From Myrica gale (Eukaryota; Streptophyta; Magnoliopsida; Fagales; Myricaceae), in the NCBI GenBank assembly GCA_963930655.1, contig OZ005608.1:26623271-26687270 (forward strand): 64,000 nt of DNA, given 5' to 3'. Shown here in pieces: positions 1-14,500 of the stretch (positions are counted from its first letter, which is position 1; the number at the start of each line of letters is the position of its first letter). The position numbers were made by a program, and so were the translations under genes. Under the pieces are notes generated by a model. The model saw only the letters and a program-made list of their open reading frames with translations. It did no database searches and was not told where the DNA came from.

Positions 1-1228
1 CTCATTATCTCGGGGGTCAATTGTGATATGTTAATGGACATGATCACAATTTGTAGAAGCCCATAAATTCAGAATTCAGAATATAAGGGGGTTAATGAGA
101 AATAGTTTTTCATGATGATCCTATGACCGAGATTTGAGATCCCTAAAGATCCCACGCTATAGCACAGTTGAGTTCTGAGCCAGCCATTATAAATAGCTCA
201 GAAATCAGTTGAGAAAGAGAGAATTTTATTCATTCGAACAAAATCCGAGAAAGGGAGTTTCTCTCTCCTCTTTCTCTTTCTCTCAAACTTGTGTGCGTGG
301 ATCTGAAGGAGCCAGAACGCTTGGAATGCTTTGATTTCAACAATCCTGTCTTCCGCTGTGCCGATCCTACTATTCCAACAAAAAGAACAAAGTGGTTGCA
401 TCTCCAAACACCTGACTGCTTGAACCATATGATTTCATTCATATTTGCATACAGACAAGTGAGAGCAAAAATTCCACAGTTTTAACTGCAAATTCGATCA
501 AAACTTTTTGCGTCTTAAAGTTTGAGTCTCTCTAACCCCAACCCATAACTTCTTTTAGTTGCTAGTATTTCATCCACTCCCATGCCATCAGCTATAAGTG
601 CCTCTGCTTGCCCTTTGAAATCCCATCAGACTCTCAGACTTTGGCGTCCATCTCACTGCATCGTTCTTTCTTTGTTTGTCTTTTCTTTGTTTTGTCATAT
701 AAATATATAATAACTGCTTTGGTTTGATAAACTAGAATTTTAGACATGTTGAACCAAAGAAACGAAATGGGTATCGATGAGACGAGAAGAAAAATCACAG
801 CGCCGTGAAGGGTTACTGAAAGCTTGCGAACACAGGCTATTGTGGGGATGACCAGCGACAAGAGATCCAAGAGGAGGTGGGTAAGAGGTTGTTGCTCTTC
901 CTTCTGGCTTTTTTCCAGCCACAGAGATGACGGAAGTAGCATCAAGTGAGCCAGTAGCGTTTGCCTTCACCGTATCCCGCGACAAACTCCGGAAGCAAGG
1001 GAAATGTTTAACGTTAAATGAAGGGCAAAACGAGAAATAATAACAGATGTTGTCACGTCGACGACTATTTATTGATTTGTTATGAGAAGTAACGTCAATT
1101 TGAGGTCCAGGATAGAAATCAAAATTAAAATAAACTTTGGAATACTAGTTAACTTTCCACTTATGTTTAAGGGAAAGTTTAACTCATGATTGAATATTTA
1201 GCCTTTCCACGTAGGTGGCTTATGGGTA
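1..1228. other. Intergenic, no gene recognised
   Basis: Reading both strands gives only short open frames with no recognisable domain. A CT-rich stretch lies around 255-290. I see no transposon ends before the hAT target duplication that begins at 1229. Confidence 0.5.
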
Positions 1229-1236
1229 ATGGATCC

Positions 1237-3420
<2,184 letters not shown>

Positions 3421-3428
3421 ATGGATCC

Positions 3429-6380
3429 ACTCTTTATTTTGCTAATCACTTTGCCTTAGGAAAAGATTAGTTGGGTATGACGGGCTCCCTGGAAAACTAA
3501 TTAATGTCATAATACTCCGTTTTCACGAAACCGATTTCGTGCTAAAGAAACAGGCTTACGTAAGTCGCTTGAACCTTTGTTTTATGATGCAATGACGACT
3601 GAGCCCCCCATGCAAGAAGATGCAAATGATCTATCACAGCTTTTCCCCTCTTAATGACCCTCGCTGGACTTGAGTACTGACCAAGCAGAACATCATGATC
3701 TAAAAACAGGTTAACATCAGATGTACTTGTAAGTTCATGGAAGCAATGTCGACCAAATTCGCATGTGAGGAAATTGGACAGTTTGGTTCTAAGAATGAAT
3801 TATGATTGGGGAGTGGTTTTTTATGTGCGGTGTAATCCACGTTTGGCTACATGGGCGATTCTTATTGGAATTTTTGTCAACATCATGAGGAACCGACGTC
3901 GCCATAAAGAAAAGCCCACCACCAGATTAGAAAGCTGGGAAGCAAAATCGAAACCAACTACTGAAAATTCCGAGGCGCACAAACTACAAAAATACAAACA
4001 AAATAGGATAACTACTTTAGGTTGTGGAGTTTATTTCAAGATTTTGACGCATGTCGTCTCTTTTAATTTGCTCCCTGTTTTGTAGTTTTGTTTACATATT
4101 TCGTACTCAATTAAGCCAGAGAGTTAAGTCTGTCTATCTTTGACCATATCCTAAAATTAGTGTCCTATAATGAGAAGTGGCCAATTCGTTTTTTTTCCCT
4201 TTTTCTTCATGCCAATACCGAAAGATGTGGTGGAGCATGGATATGAAATTGCATAGTGCTCCTGTTTATTTATTTTTTAATTGTTTCAGGGCATGCAGGT
4301 GTGAGCAAAAAGAGTACCGACACAAGTATGGGCTAATGGCTATAGTGGATGACACAATTGGGCATTCTTTGATTAATTGGCACTGTCAATTGTGAAACCC
4401 GGTTTAGTAAAAAGAAGAACATCTTTTTGACCATGCTTTTCATGATTCCACTATAGCATCGAAGGAAAAGCTTGGTGTGTAGACGTTTCAAAGAAGAGCA
4501 AAGAAAAGGAAATCTCTCGCCAAGAGTGACTGTTACTAAAGGAAGAAGAAGCCAAGTGGACCAAAAGTAATTGGACATACCAAAAACAGATCAGCGGGTC
4601 TTGTCTCCCATGAGAGACTTGGCATGAAATGATCAAAAATGGGATCATAGAGACTGCACGATTCATTGTGCAGTCTAATTTCAACTTGGGTCACTAAATG
4701 GAACGGAAATTAAACTCAGATGAATTAAATTCTAACCAACCTATACTCCTTGATATTGTGCTTAATCAGGTAAATCTCTCGAAAAGAACGGAAGACTTAA
4801 TCAGGTGTCCGTCGCCTTCAGGGGTTAAATTCTATAATCCATTAATGTTCCAAGGTTTCGCATAAAAGTTCAGGTTATCTACCAAAAGACAGATTCTCAG
4901 CTAGCTAGCCAAACTAATTAGCATAAGTGTCGAACGTACGTACTAATTTCTAAGATAATTTAAGGAGGGGAATAAATTAACATATCTATGTATGCAGAAC
5001 TGAGATAATTGGGCATCACACGTACTGATTTCATGGCAGCCGGCAGGAGTCAAAATGTTTGGAACTGGTTAGGAACAACTTCCCCCATATTGTAGCTTCG
5101 CAGCAGTTGGGGTTGGCAAAAGAAAATGCGTTTTAGATAAACTGAGTAGGTATCAGTTATGGATTGAAAACGCAATATCCAAGCGCTGATCTTGCTATCT
5201 AACAAACGAGAAACAAAAAACAAAAAAACAAATGGCCAATGGTCCTGTCCAAGGTGTTTTTGATTTATGCTGATCTTATCCAAATACTTGCATTGATTAT
5301 GTTACAGATTCCTGCAGAAATGTTAGCGGACGACAAGACTGATCGGTCGGTACTGGTCTGGAGCCTGGAGCCCGTGATATATTACTATTGTTTTTGCCTC
5401 TGAGACGGAAACTGATCTATAAAGGAGACAAAGCTTGCTTGCAGATCAGGTAGTACTGAATATATTCAGTAATAATTAAACGGTGAGGTGCAGCCATGTT
5501 TGTAGCAGCTAGTTGAGTAATTAATTGAAGGGTTAGGAGCATGGAGAATCGGACCATGTTTATCGGATAACTTGTCTTTTGGAAGATAGCGTATCATGTG
5601 GGGTTCTTTTTGTCATCATACACTGGATGTAGAGAGTTTTAATAGTTTTCTGGGACTGGGACTGGGACTGGGAGGATATTCTTGCAGTTGCTGGGTGATG
5701 CATCGCTATCGAAACAAGCAAATCAAGCAAGCATGCAACCACAGCAGTACTACTGCTTCTAATTCGAATAACATTATATATATATATATTGAATAACATT
5801 ATGTGTATATATATATATATTATATTAATTCAATGGCATATATAATATTTGAAAAAACACTGGCATTTAGAAGGAAGCTGTGCCTCTACTGATAAATTGA
5901 ACATATAATTCAAACGCGGAACACTTGGTTAAGGGGGCTGTGGATAGGGTGTTTTTCGGCTCAATCTCTTTATCTAGATTATCTAGTTTTCTATTACGAC
6001 TTCATTTTATACTTTGATCCGCCCTATTTAGCTGGTCATTTCCTTGGAATAAACTGAATGATCATTGCGTAGGAAAAAAGAAGAAGAAGCTGCGCCTTTA
6101 CAGATAAATTATAGCAACCTCTAAAATGGTTGAAGCTAAAAAAGATAGCAATTATGATTCAAGGAATAGCAAGTAGTTGGGCATACTTTTGAAAAGCTTT
6201 CTGCCTGTAACTAATACCGACTTTGACCGATTTCCAGGTAGGTACGTTGGTTACCTTTTCAACACGTTCACAAACACAACAGAACACCCATATTGCAACT
6301 ATGTTTCCTTTAACTGTGCAGTTCAATTGGATCCTGGTTTGTTAGCTTGGAAATGTTGTCATGGTTCACGACGCAAGGGA
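3429..6380. other. Intergenic, no gene recognised
   Basis: No open frame in this stretch resembles a known family. It holds a TA-rich microsatellite at about 5773-5825. The short frame at 3765-4085 (106 codons, plus strand) has no recognisable domain and no splice partner that I can find. Confidence 0.45.
5773..5825. repeat. (TA)n-rich microsatellite
   Basis: Two runs of alternating TA separated by a short GAATAACATTATGTG spacer. Typical neutral plant simple sequence. Confidence 0.8.
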
Positions 6381-6780
6381 TAGGGGCGGGCAAATTTACC
6401 GTTAGTAATGGAATTCCAGTTTCGATCTCCGTTTTGACTCGGGAATCGAAGCCAGATGCAGTAAGCGATATCGCCTATGTGGCGAAACCGGATGCAATAC
6501 CGGTAATTCCGCCGAAACTGTGTAGAATTCCGGTACCGAGTTTTTTTAACTAGTCAAAAACTGTGCGTTTTTTTCAAACCCCATTTAACCCCCCTCCCCC
6601 TGACTCATTCTCCTCTCTAATCTCTCGCCTCTCTCAACTATTGGTGTCTCCACTCTCCTCTTCGTCTCTCTCTCAACTCTAGCCTCTCTCTCGTCTCTCT
6701 CAGCTCCCTCTGTCTCTCACTCTCTATAATCTCACGTCTCACATCCACAAATTTCTCCGTTGTTATCCGCCGGGATGAAA
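6381..6780. mobile_element. Solitary hAT-like end with CT-rich stretch
   Basis: TAGGGGCGGGCAAATTTACC at 6381 has the form of a plant hAT terminus and resembles the ends of the element at 1237-3420. It is followed by subterminal CCGGTA/GGAATTCC-type repeats and then a pyrimidine-rich tract (6580-6740) built of CTCTCT and CTCTAGCC units. I did not find the matching inverted end or a second copy of the preceding 8-mer (GCAAGGGA), so the element is probably truncated on the right. Confidence 0.5.
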
Positions 6781-9700
6781 CTTGAATGATTAGTGAGACA
6801 TGTCACTCCCGAGTTGGACTCGCATTGATGGCCCATAATACACTAAGGCCTAATCATCGGAAGCCCGTTTCTTTTGTTGTTCATTACCCACAGGTTATAG
6901 CTGAGTTTTGGGTCCATTCCATAATTTAAAACATCCTGCATGATATAAAAGGCCCATGAAGCTGGCCTTCTCTAGAGTAAGGTGACCAAGTAATTAGATC
7001 AATTTTCAACAATTTTGGGGAGTGGAATTTTCAAACTTAATTTGGAAGAGGCCTGAGGGGTAGATTTGGCCATTGCATTAATATCGCATTATTCAGTCTA
7101 TTTAACAATATCACATTCACAGCTATGATTAAATGGGCTACCACATATGTCTTCCAGACAACCATGCCAAACATTATGCCGGTCACTTCTAACGGAAAAC
7201 TGCGAGGATGACAAAATGCCAAATAGGATCTTTGCTGTCTTAGTAAGATCCGATGCGGCTACACGTATTATTCCTTACGTCTTCAACCCCATCGATGGTG
7301 ATTACTTTGGTTATGTTTGTCTTGAAAAATTTTTGGTATTGAGTTTAGTATTGGTATTGGGTTTAGTAAAAAAGTGAAGCGAGATATAATTTTTTATATT
7401 TTTTGATGGGAGAGAGAAAGATTATATTGTAGTATTTTATTGTGAGTTGGTGAAATATTTTGTGAAATATTTTGGTGCAAACGCACCCTTTATTGTATGG
7501 TTGACTTCCAAAATCACATCTAGATGGCGCATGCTTGTTGCGAGCTCCACTCTCAAACCTGACAGGCTGACAACTATTGATCGGTTCAGTTCAGGAAACT
7601 GACTCAATAGCCAACCAGTTGGATCCCGCCGCGTGTGAACTTCACGTGAGCTTGGGACTTCCTGATCTCTGGTCTCTCTTTCTTCAATGTTAGATATTTT
7701 TTTCATATCAGATTGAAACTGTCAAAACTGCTTTTCAGCCGTCTCCTCGAAGATAGGTTACTCCAATGACACGTTGATTTTCAAGTTTTTTTATAGGATT
7801 CCAATACATTCATAAAACTATCACCGAATATTTTAAGAATTTAAATAAAAACACTAATATATTTAACACAATCTCCAACAATTTTTTTACACAAACTTTA
7901 ATATATTTTCAAAAAAAATTATAACAAATTTTCTCTCTATACTTTTTCACCTAATTCCAATACTTTTTTATTAAAAAATTACATCAAATCATCTCTTTCT
8001 ATCATTTGCACAAACACCTATAAAACACTATTTTACATAAAATATTTACAATTCTACTAAAATTCTAAGTGTTTTTTACAACACAAACATGCCCCAAGTC
8101 ACGAGGGAGGTCTTTGCAAGGGGTCATCCACTGCGCCGCCAATTCACTTTCGGCATACTCCACGACATCTGATGCTGTCAACTCCCCTTCCGCATCAAAA
8201 CCCAATAATCAGCACCGTTCATCACCTTTCTGGACCATCCCTAGATCTAAAGGATCCACCAGCCCTCATTGTTTATGTTTTCTGCTGAATAATTAATGAT
8301 CACTGGATAATTGAAATATAATTTCATGTGTGATATAGAGGTAATATTCAAATGATCTTCTATGGAATATACACTTGAGAAATTCTAAATTGAGGTAGAT
8401 ATCAAAGCATATAATAAAAACTATACAAGAAGTTTTATAACAAATCATGTAACGTACAAAAAGAACGGCCATGATTTAGCAGGAAGGTTAGGTAGCTCAC
8501 ATGCATGCACGCCTGGAAGAGATTGTGTTGCTTGAAATTCTATGTGTAATGTATTTCCTGAATAAATGAAAATTTGATTCTTTGGACGTTGGTTATATAC
8601 AAAATGTGTTGTGTTGCTATATAGTGCTGACCCAAACAGAATCCGTGATCAATAAAAAAGATCATATGGAATTGAAAATTCCCTAATCTTGAGCAGTTTT
8701 CGGAAGACTGGGTGGATAGCAAGAGGAGCTTCTAGATCTTACCTTGCCATTCTAATGACATTTGAGCTGCGGTCTAGTTTGAGAGACAATTGGACACTAA
8801 GCAAGACAGTTACATCCCACAATAAATGTTCCCCAAGTATTAGAGCTCAAAAGGAATTACACCAAACAAAAGCATGACACAGACATTGTACTTCTAGTTA
8901 GAAAGAGCAATACCTTCCAGAAAATGCTTTGAGAAAGTGCTAATGTCAAACAATCCCTTTACACAAGGCATCCGTAGCTAAAATGGTGTGGGACTGGTTT
9001 CTGGACCCTGGCAACTAATTTGGAAGAGGAAGAACTTGGGGCAGGCAATGCTGGCTGGCAATGGCATTAAGAAGATCAGCAATTGATCAAATAAAAAAAT
9101 ACATGCATTACAGCTAGGTCATATTAGCTTCTTAACCAGTGCCACTCACAATTCTAACCCATTTATTGTTGACTTATCACAGTACTTAAGCAACTTGAAG
9201 GATCACAACCAGATGACAACAACTCTACTATGTCATAAGCTCTGGAGTGGATGACAAGTGGGGGGGGGGGATACTAGCACTAAGATATAAAAGGGATCAG
9301 AATTCTGATAGATTGCAGTCGTTTGGTATGATGGGCCAATGGGGTACTTCTGATTCCCTGAAGACTATTATCAACCTTGGTGTGTTTTTGTTTTCAAATT
9401 TCATGGTGATCAGGATGCAATGGAATTCTTTGTTGCAGCTTTAAGACAAAATTCAGCTGATGACAAAGTTGGCAGCCACCGGAGTGATGGTATTCAAAAG
9501 GGTAGGCAGGGAGACTCTAATAAAATAATGCCTGGGAGTTTGATGGAGGCCATCTTGCCCCCGACACTCCCTAGCCCCCCACTGTTAATGGGATTCCTCC
9601 TCTTCGCTAATAAATTGAAGTTCTAACTTCTATGTGAAAGACTATCTTCTCAGCACAGTCGTCTGTTCAAAGGGTAGGCATGCAGACTCCATATATCAAG

Positions 9701-10880
9701 AAGGCATTTTTCTCACAGCCCAGAAAAAGGGCATTTTTCTTACCTGTTTGTTTTTATTTTATTTTAAATGTAAATCATATGTAACTAGGGGTTTACTTTC
9801 AGGGTTGCAGCTCCTACGATGGGGTCGTTGGTTTGGTTTAGCCGTAATTTATTTGATAAGCGAGAGACTTTTAAATAATTTTCTTATAATTTTAATATTT
9901 TGATGCAAACTTTATTGAAAAAAAAATGCATTTTTCACTCTCAATTATCGAAGCTCTTACACTTTCATTTCAGACTATCAATTAGTTATATTTTATCTTT
10001 TAATTATCAATTATTTATACTATATAATTTTATAAATGATTTATTTATTCTCATACAAAATATAATTATAAAAAAAATACAAAATTAAAATCTTCATTTC
10101 ACTAAATAAAAATAATATTTAAAATTAATAATCTGAAATGTAAAATCTCATAACCTAATATGCTAAAAATTGTATTTAATCTCAATTTTTTTTATTTTTT
10201 TTAGTTAACTCTCCTGCACCGAAAAACTAGCCCCTTCATCATGCTTTTGAAAATAGTCTTCAAAAGATCGAATTTCACTTGAGGTGTGATGGTGGAAAAA
10301 TAACAGTGCGTTTGTGTTATAACAATTTTAATAAAATTTTATTTCTATTAAATATATTTCAAAATTTTATTTTTATTTTTATCACTCATTTATTAATTTT
10401 AATACTATCTTTTTTAATATCAACATAAAATTTTAATAAAATTTAGAAAATAAACACTGTAAATAAATAATATTAAAATAAATAAAACGGTTGTTTTTTT
10501 TGGGTAAGTAATAAAACGGTTATTGCTATAAAAAGAAATACCTTAAACAAGGATGTCCTTGCCGTAATCTTGTAGTTGTTGGTACCTTTGCCCATTGGCA
10601 TCTCTCATCCTATTTGGGGACCCACGATTTGCCTAAAACGTAAACCAATCTACTGTTTATGAAGAAGAAGAAAAAAAAAAAAAAGGAGCACAGGAACTTT
10701 CCGGGAAACTGCCACGGACGGCCAAATCAAAAATACTCGAAGGCGTGAAGTCGTATAGTTTTGAATTCGTGCGTTCACGAAAGTACGAAAGTCTTTTCAC
10801 AGACAAAGGAGGATTGAGAGTGTATGACAGTCTGGATCGGGGGCCTATACATGTTTGCTTTGGTTTGTTGGCTATCAATA
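6781..10880. other. AT-rich intergenic region, no gene recognised
   Basis: Long AT-rich stretches (7330-7480, 7780-8080, 9860-10500) are probably old MITE or retroelement debris, but I could not delimit ends. Short open frames occur on both strands without any recognisable domain. The only structured item is the poly(T)-containing micro-insertion at 10481-10521, described separately. Confidence 0.4.
10481..10521 (-). repeat. Micro-insertion with 12-bp target duplication
   Basis: The 12-mer AATAAAACGGTT occurs at 10481-10492 and again at 10510-10521. The 17 bp between them read, on the minus strand, ACTTACCCAAAAAAAAC: a short segment ending in an A run. That is the form expected if a LINE 3' tail had been copied into the site by target-primed reverse transcription. 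Confidence 0.55.
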
Positions 10881-11581
10881 GTAAACACTGCTATTTCTGT
10901 CTCCCTCTCCCTCTCTCTCTCGCTGCGCTAGAAACGATTAAGCCGGAGAAGCGACGGCCACAAATCCCTCTGGGTACCTATATCTGCTACTTCTTGTATT
11001 TTCCCTTCTTTTCCTTTTTGGAGAATCTGAGATGAGGTGTCGAAAAGCTTAGATTTTTTCTTCTTGTTGTTGTTGATTCGATTTGCAGCGGTTCGGAAAT
11101 CTCAGATCAGACAGCCCAAATTGGCAAGGTTTGTTTTGTTAGCAGATCAGAGTTGTATTGATTACAATTTCACTCGGTTTTGTGTATGTTTTAGTTCAAC
11201 CTTTTTTTCTGTTTTTTTTTTTGCAATTTTAGGCTTGTGGGATTTATGTTTTTATGGTGGAACCTATGTGGTTTTTCTGTTTGATTTTCGGCCGTGAAAG
11301 TGTTACGGATACCCCACGTGGGAAAAGCAGTTTCATGAGCAAAAAGTTGGGATGCCTAATCAAATTTAGTTTCAATAGCAAAATGCTGGCATTCTTTTTG
11401 ATTAGTAGCTTTTATTTTGTTTCTCTTAAGTATAAAATTGCTTATAAAAAAAAAGTTTAAAATTGCTTTTGTGGTATCAGCTTCGCTAGAGGTTCGTTGC
11501 TTTGATGTTGAGGAAGCTACATCGAGCAGCCGATCCCCGCCTATGAGTACGGAACAGTTGGTTTGTTAGTAGTATAAACCG
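10881..11581 (+). promoter_or_regulatory. CAX promoter-proximal region and 5' leader with two uORFs
   Basis: This stretch ends at the CAX start codon. It contains a CTCTCT-rich tract (10900-10925) typical of plant leaders and probably a leader intron ending near 11480 (GGTATCAG acceptor-like sequence). Two small upstream reading frames lie just before the CAX start. One runs 11505-11546 (13 codons plus stop, MLRKLHRAADPRL). The other runs 11543-11569 (8 codons plus stop, MSTEQLVC). They overlap in an ATGA junction, an arrangement that can lower or condition translation of the main frame. The transcript start cannot be placed by eye. Confidence 0.5.
11433..11468 (+). repeat. Micro-insertion with 11-bp target duplication
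   Basis: TAAAATTGCTT at 11433-11443 is repeated at 11458-11468. The 14 bp between are ATAAAAAAAAAGTT. The site lies in the presumed leader intron of the CAX gene. Slippage in AT-rich DNA is a possible alternative here. Confidence 0.4.
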
Positions 11582-14500
11582 ATGGAATATAAGTTACCAG
11601 TAGTCGGCGTGCAACCTCAACTTGAAGTAAGTCCAAATCTTTATTACCGTTTCTTTTTTATGAGGGGAACTTTATCCTGTACCGCTGAATGTTTTAACTT
11701 CCCTCTCTATCATTGCCCAAATTGAGCTGTAGTCATATAAATTTTAAAATGGTACTATTTGTATTTATATATATATATATTTTTTTTTATTAATAGATGG
11801 AATCGCTAGATGACAAACCTATAGATGAGTTCGAGGATGAGAGTGTTTTTAGCCCAGAAGTAAAGCCCCAGAAGACGTATCCTATGCATGCACCCGAAAG
11901 TGGATCCTGTTCTGGAAGTTTGCGATTTAGTAGGAATCTAATGTTGAAGAATCAGTTGTATTTGAGCATAAAGAAAGTAGTTTTCTCCAGTAAACTCAAT
12001 TTGCTGATGCCTTTTGGTCCACTAGCAATTCTTGCTGAGAGACTGACTGGCCATCGTGTAAGTTGTTGTTGTCCCTGGCTTGAATTATTTTTATCTTTTT
12101 TTCTAAGTTGTTTTTGATTATTTCGGTCTGGTGCATTACAGGGTTGGGTCTTTTTTCTGTGCTTATTAGGTATAACACCTTTGGCTGAGCGTTTAGGATA
12201 TGCCACAGAGTAAGAGTTTCCATTTAGCAGTATTCATTTTTATTAATTAAAAAAAAACAAAATGAGTTGTTAAGTGACTAATGTGATTATTTTCATTGTG
12301 ATATAGGCAGCTAGCCTTTTACACTGGACCCACAGGTAATGTTTTTGTTATATCTATGCTCGAATTGGTAAATTTTGACTTTTATCTTTGGGTCCTTGGT
12401 CCTCTTTGGTTTATAGTGTCAGAACCTACATATTTACTGCTAACTTTCTGTTGAATGCCAACAAATTTCTGCGGGGTGGATTCCCATTGTCTTGCTCGCA
12501 ACCACCATGTATGTTCATTTGACTTCCCTCTCCCTTCTTACTGATTCCATTTTGGTTATCAGACTTTTAGAAAGAAGATTTAATTGGGAAGTGTGAACAT
12601 GGATTCAATATGCATTTTTGATCTAGAGAACATGAGATGGACTTGTTTTTCTTTTTCAGCAGCGCCAATATTATTTAAAAGCTACACTAGTGTTATGCAC
12701 ATATCTATTTTACCATAGCAAAGGGATTAACACTCTTTTTCTTATGGTTGCCCTTTAAATGGGCATATTTATATTCATTGAGAGAGTCGAAGAGGTGGCA
12801 TTGGTAAGGCAAGATCATCGATCATAAGTTGTCAGATCTTTGCTGTTGTAATACTGCCAATCTTGTTATCCATACATGTGCTTGGAACATTTGGGTTCAT
12901 ATGCTGCCACAATTTGTGTTTTGCGCCTCTTTTATTTCATCTTTAGGTTGGTTACCGTTTTGGTATGTGGATTTGTTTTTGATGTAAGGAATTGGAATTT
13001 GCAGTTGGAGGCCTTTTAAATGCTACTTTTGGGAATGCAACTGAACTTATAATATCAATTTATGCTCTGAGAAGTGGAATGATACGTGTCGTTCAGCAGT
13101 CATTATTGGGCTCAATTTTGTCAAACATGTTGCTGGTGCTTGGATGCGCGTTCTTTTGTGGTGGGCTTCGCAAGAAGGAGCAGCATTTTAATAAGGTGGA
13201 CCAATTTGCTGCTTTACTAGTTTTTTTTTTCTTTTAATTTCCTAATTCTGTTGGGTCTTTCTTTTAGGCCAACGCTTATCTAAGTTTCCATGCAGGCAAC
13301 TGCTGTTGTAAGCTCTGGATTGCTATTGATGGCTGTCATGGGCTTGCTTTTTCCGGCTGTTCTTCATTATACTCACACCGAGGTCCACTTTGGGAAGTCA
13401 GAATTGGCTCTTTCAAGATTTAGCAGTTGCATCATGCTTGTGGCATATGCTGCATACCTTTTCTTCCAGCTACAGAGTCAAAAGAATGTATATGTACCCC
13501 TTAACGAGGTTGGTTTTGTTTTCTGTGAGACAGATCCCTCTCTCATCGATCTGTTAGTTGAAAATGCCCATGTGGTTTCTTGTTTCCTCATTATTAAATT
13601 CGTGAAACTACAAAGTATTCTCAACTTGGCCAGTTTATGTTCTCTAATTTGCTGGGTCAGAGGTATTTTGCCTAACTGACATTCTTTTGACCACCCAGTT
13701 CAAACATCTCATTTTCATATTTGGCACTGAGTCTAGTTCATTGATTTTAGTTTTCCTATGCTGCAGCATGAACACTTTGAACCTTTTCATTATGAACTGA
13801 ATTCATGTAGATAAAAATATCTATATTTTGATATGCATTTTATAGCACCCTGGAATAAAAAACTTCACTTTGTATGTAAATAATTAAGCCAGGACCATGA
13901 TAGTAAAAGGTTTTTACTTCATTTCGTATCAAACCCTGAATTCCTTGGAGAGAAACAAAGGAAAACCTCTTTGATGTAGCAATATCCAGGAGTTCACCTT
14001 GGGAACTAAGAAATACTCAATGTCACTGATACTCAAAAGTGAGTTAGTTACAACCCAAGAAATCCCTCTTTTACTCCATATCAACCTTGAGTAAAATCGA
14101 TCTTAGCCCTTGACATTAAGACATCTTAACTTTGAAAAGTGGAAGAACTACTCAACACTGTTAGAAGGACATTTAAACTCTGTTCAAGTGACAGTCGTTG
14201 TAGAAATGGGCTTGAAGGTGTGGTTTTGTTAATGGTTTAAGGCTTTAAAATACCAATAAGCTTTAAAGGATAAAAAACCCCGCTGATGAAGCTGCCCCTG
14301 AGAAAGAACAATTGCATTAGGATGGTCACATACTTGAGAAGTGTTAACCATGAATGGATTAAATCCTTTTTTATTCTTTCTTAATGTTGTTGATGTGCAA
14401 GGTTTCTCTTTAAATCTTATGGGCTAACTAACTTTTTCCTCTGTTACATTACTTGGTGCACTTTTTTTTTTTTTTCTAAATACTTGGTGCACTTTTCAAT

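Noticed and set aside
9490..9740. Two short near-repeats (GGCATTTTTCTCAC / GGCATTTTTCTTAC, and a GGGTAGGCA phrase) resembling a seventh micro-insertion
   Set aside because: The insert between the repeats is not a clean A run and the repeats are mismatched, so it does not meet the criterion used for the six listed.
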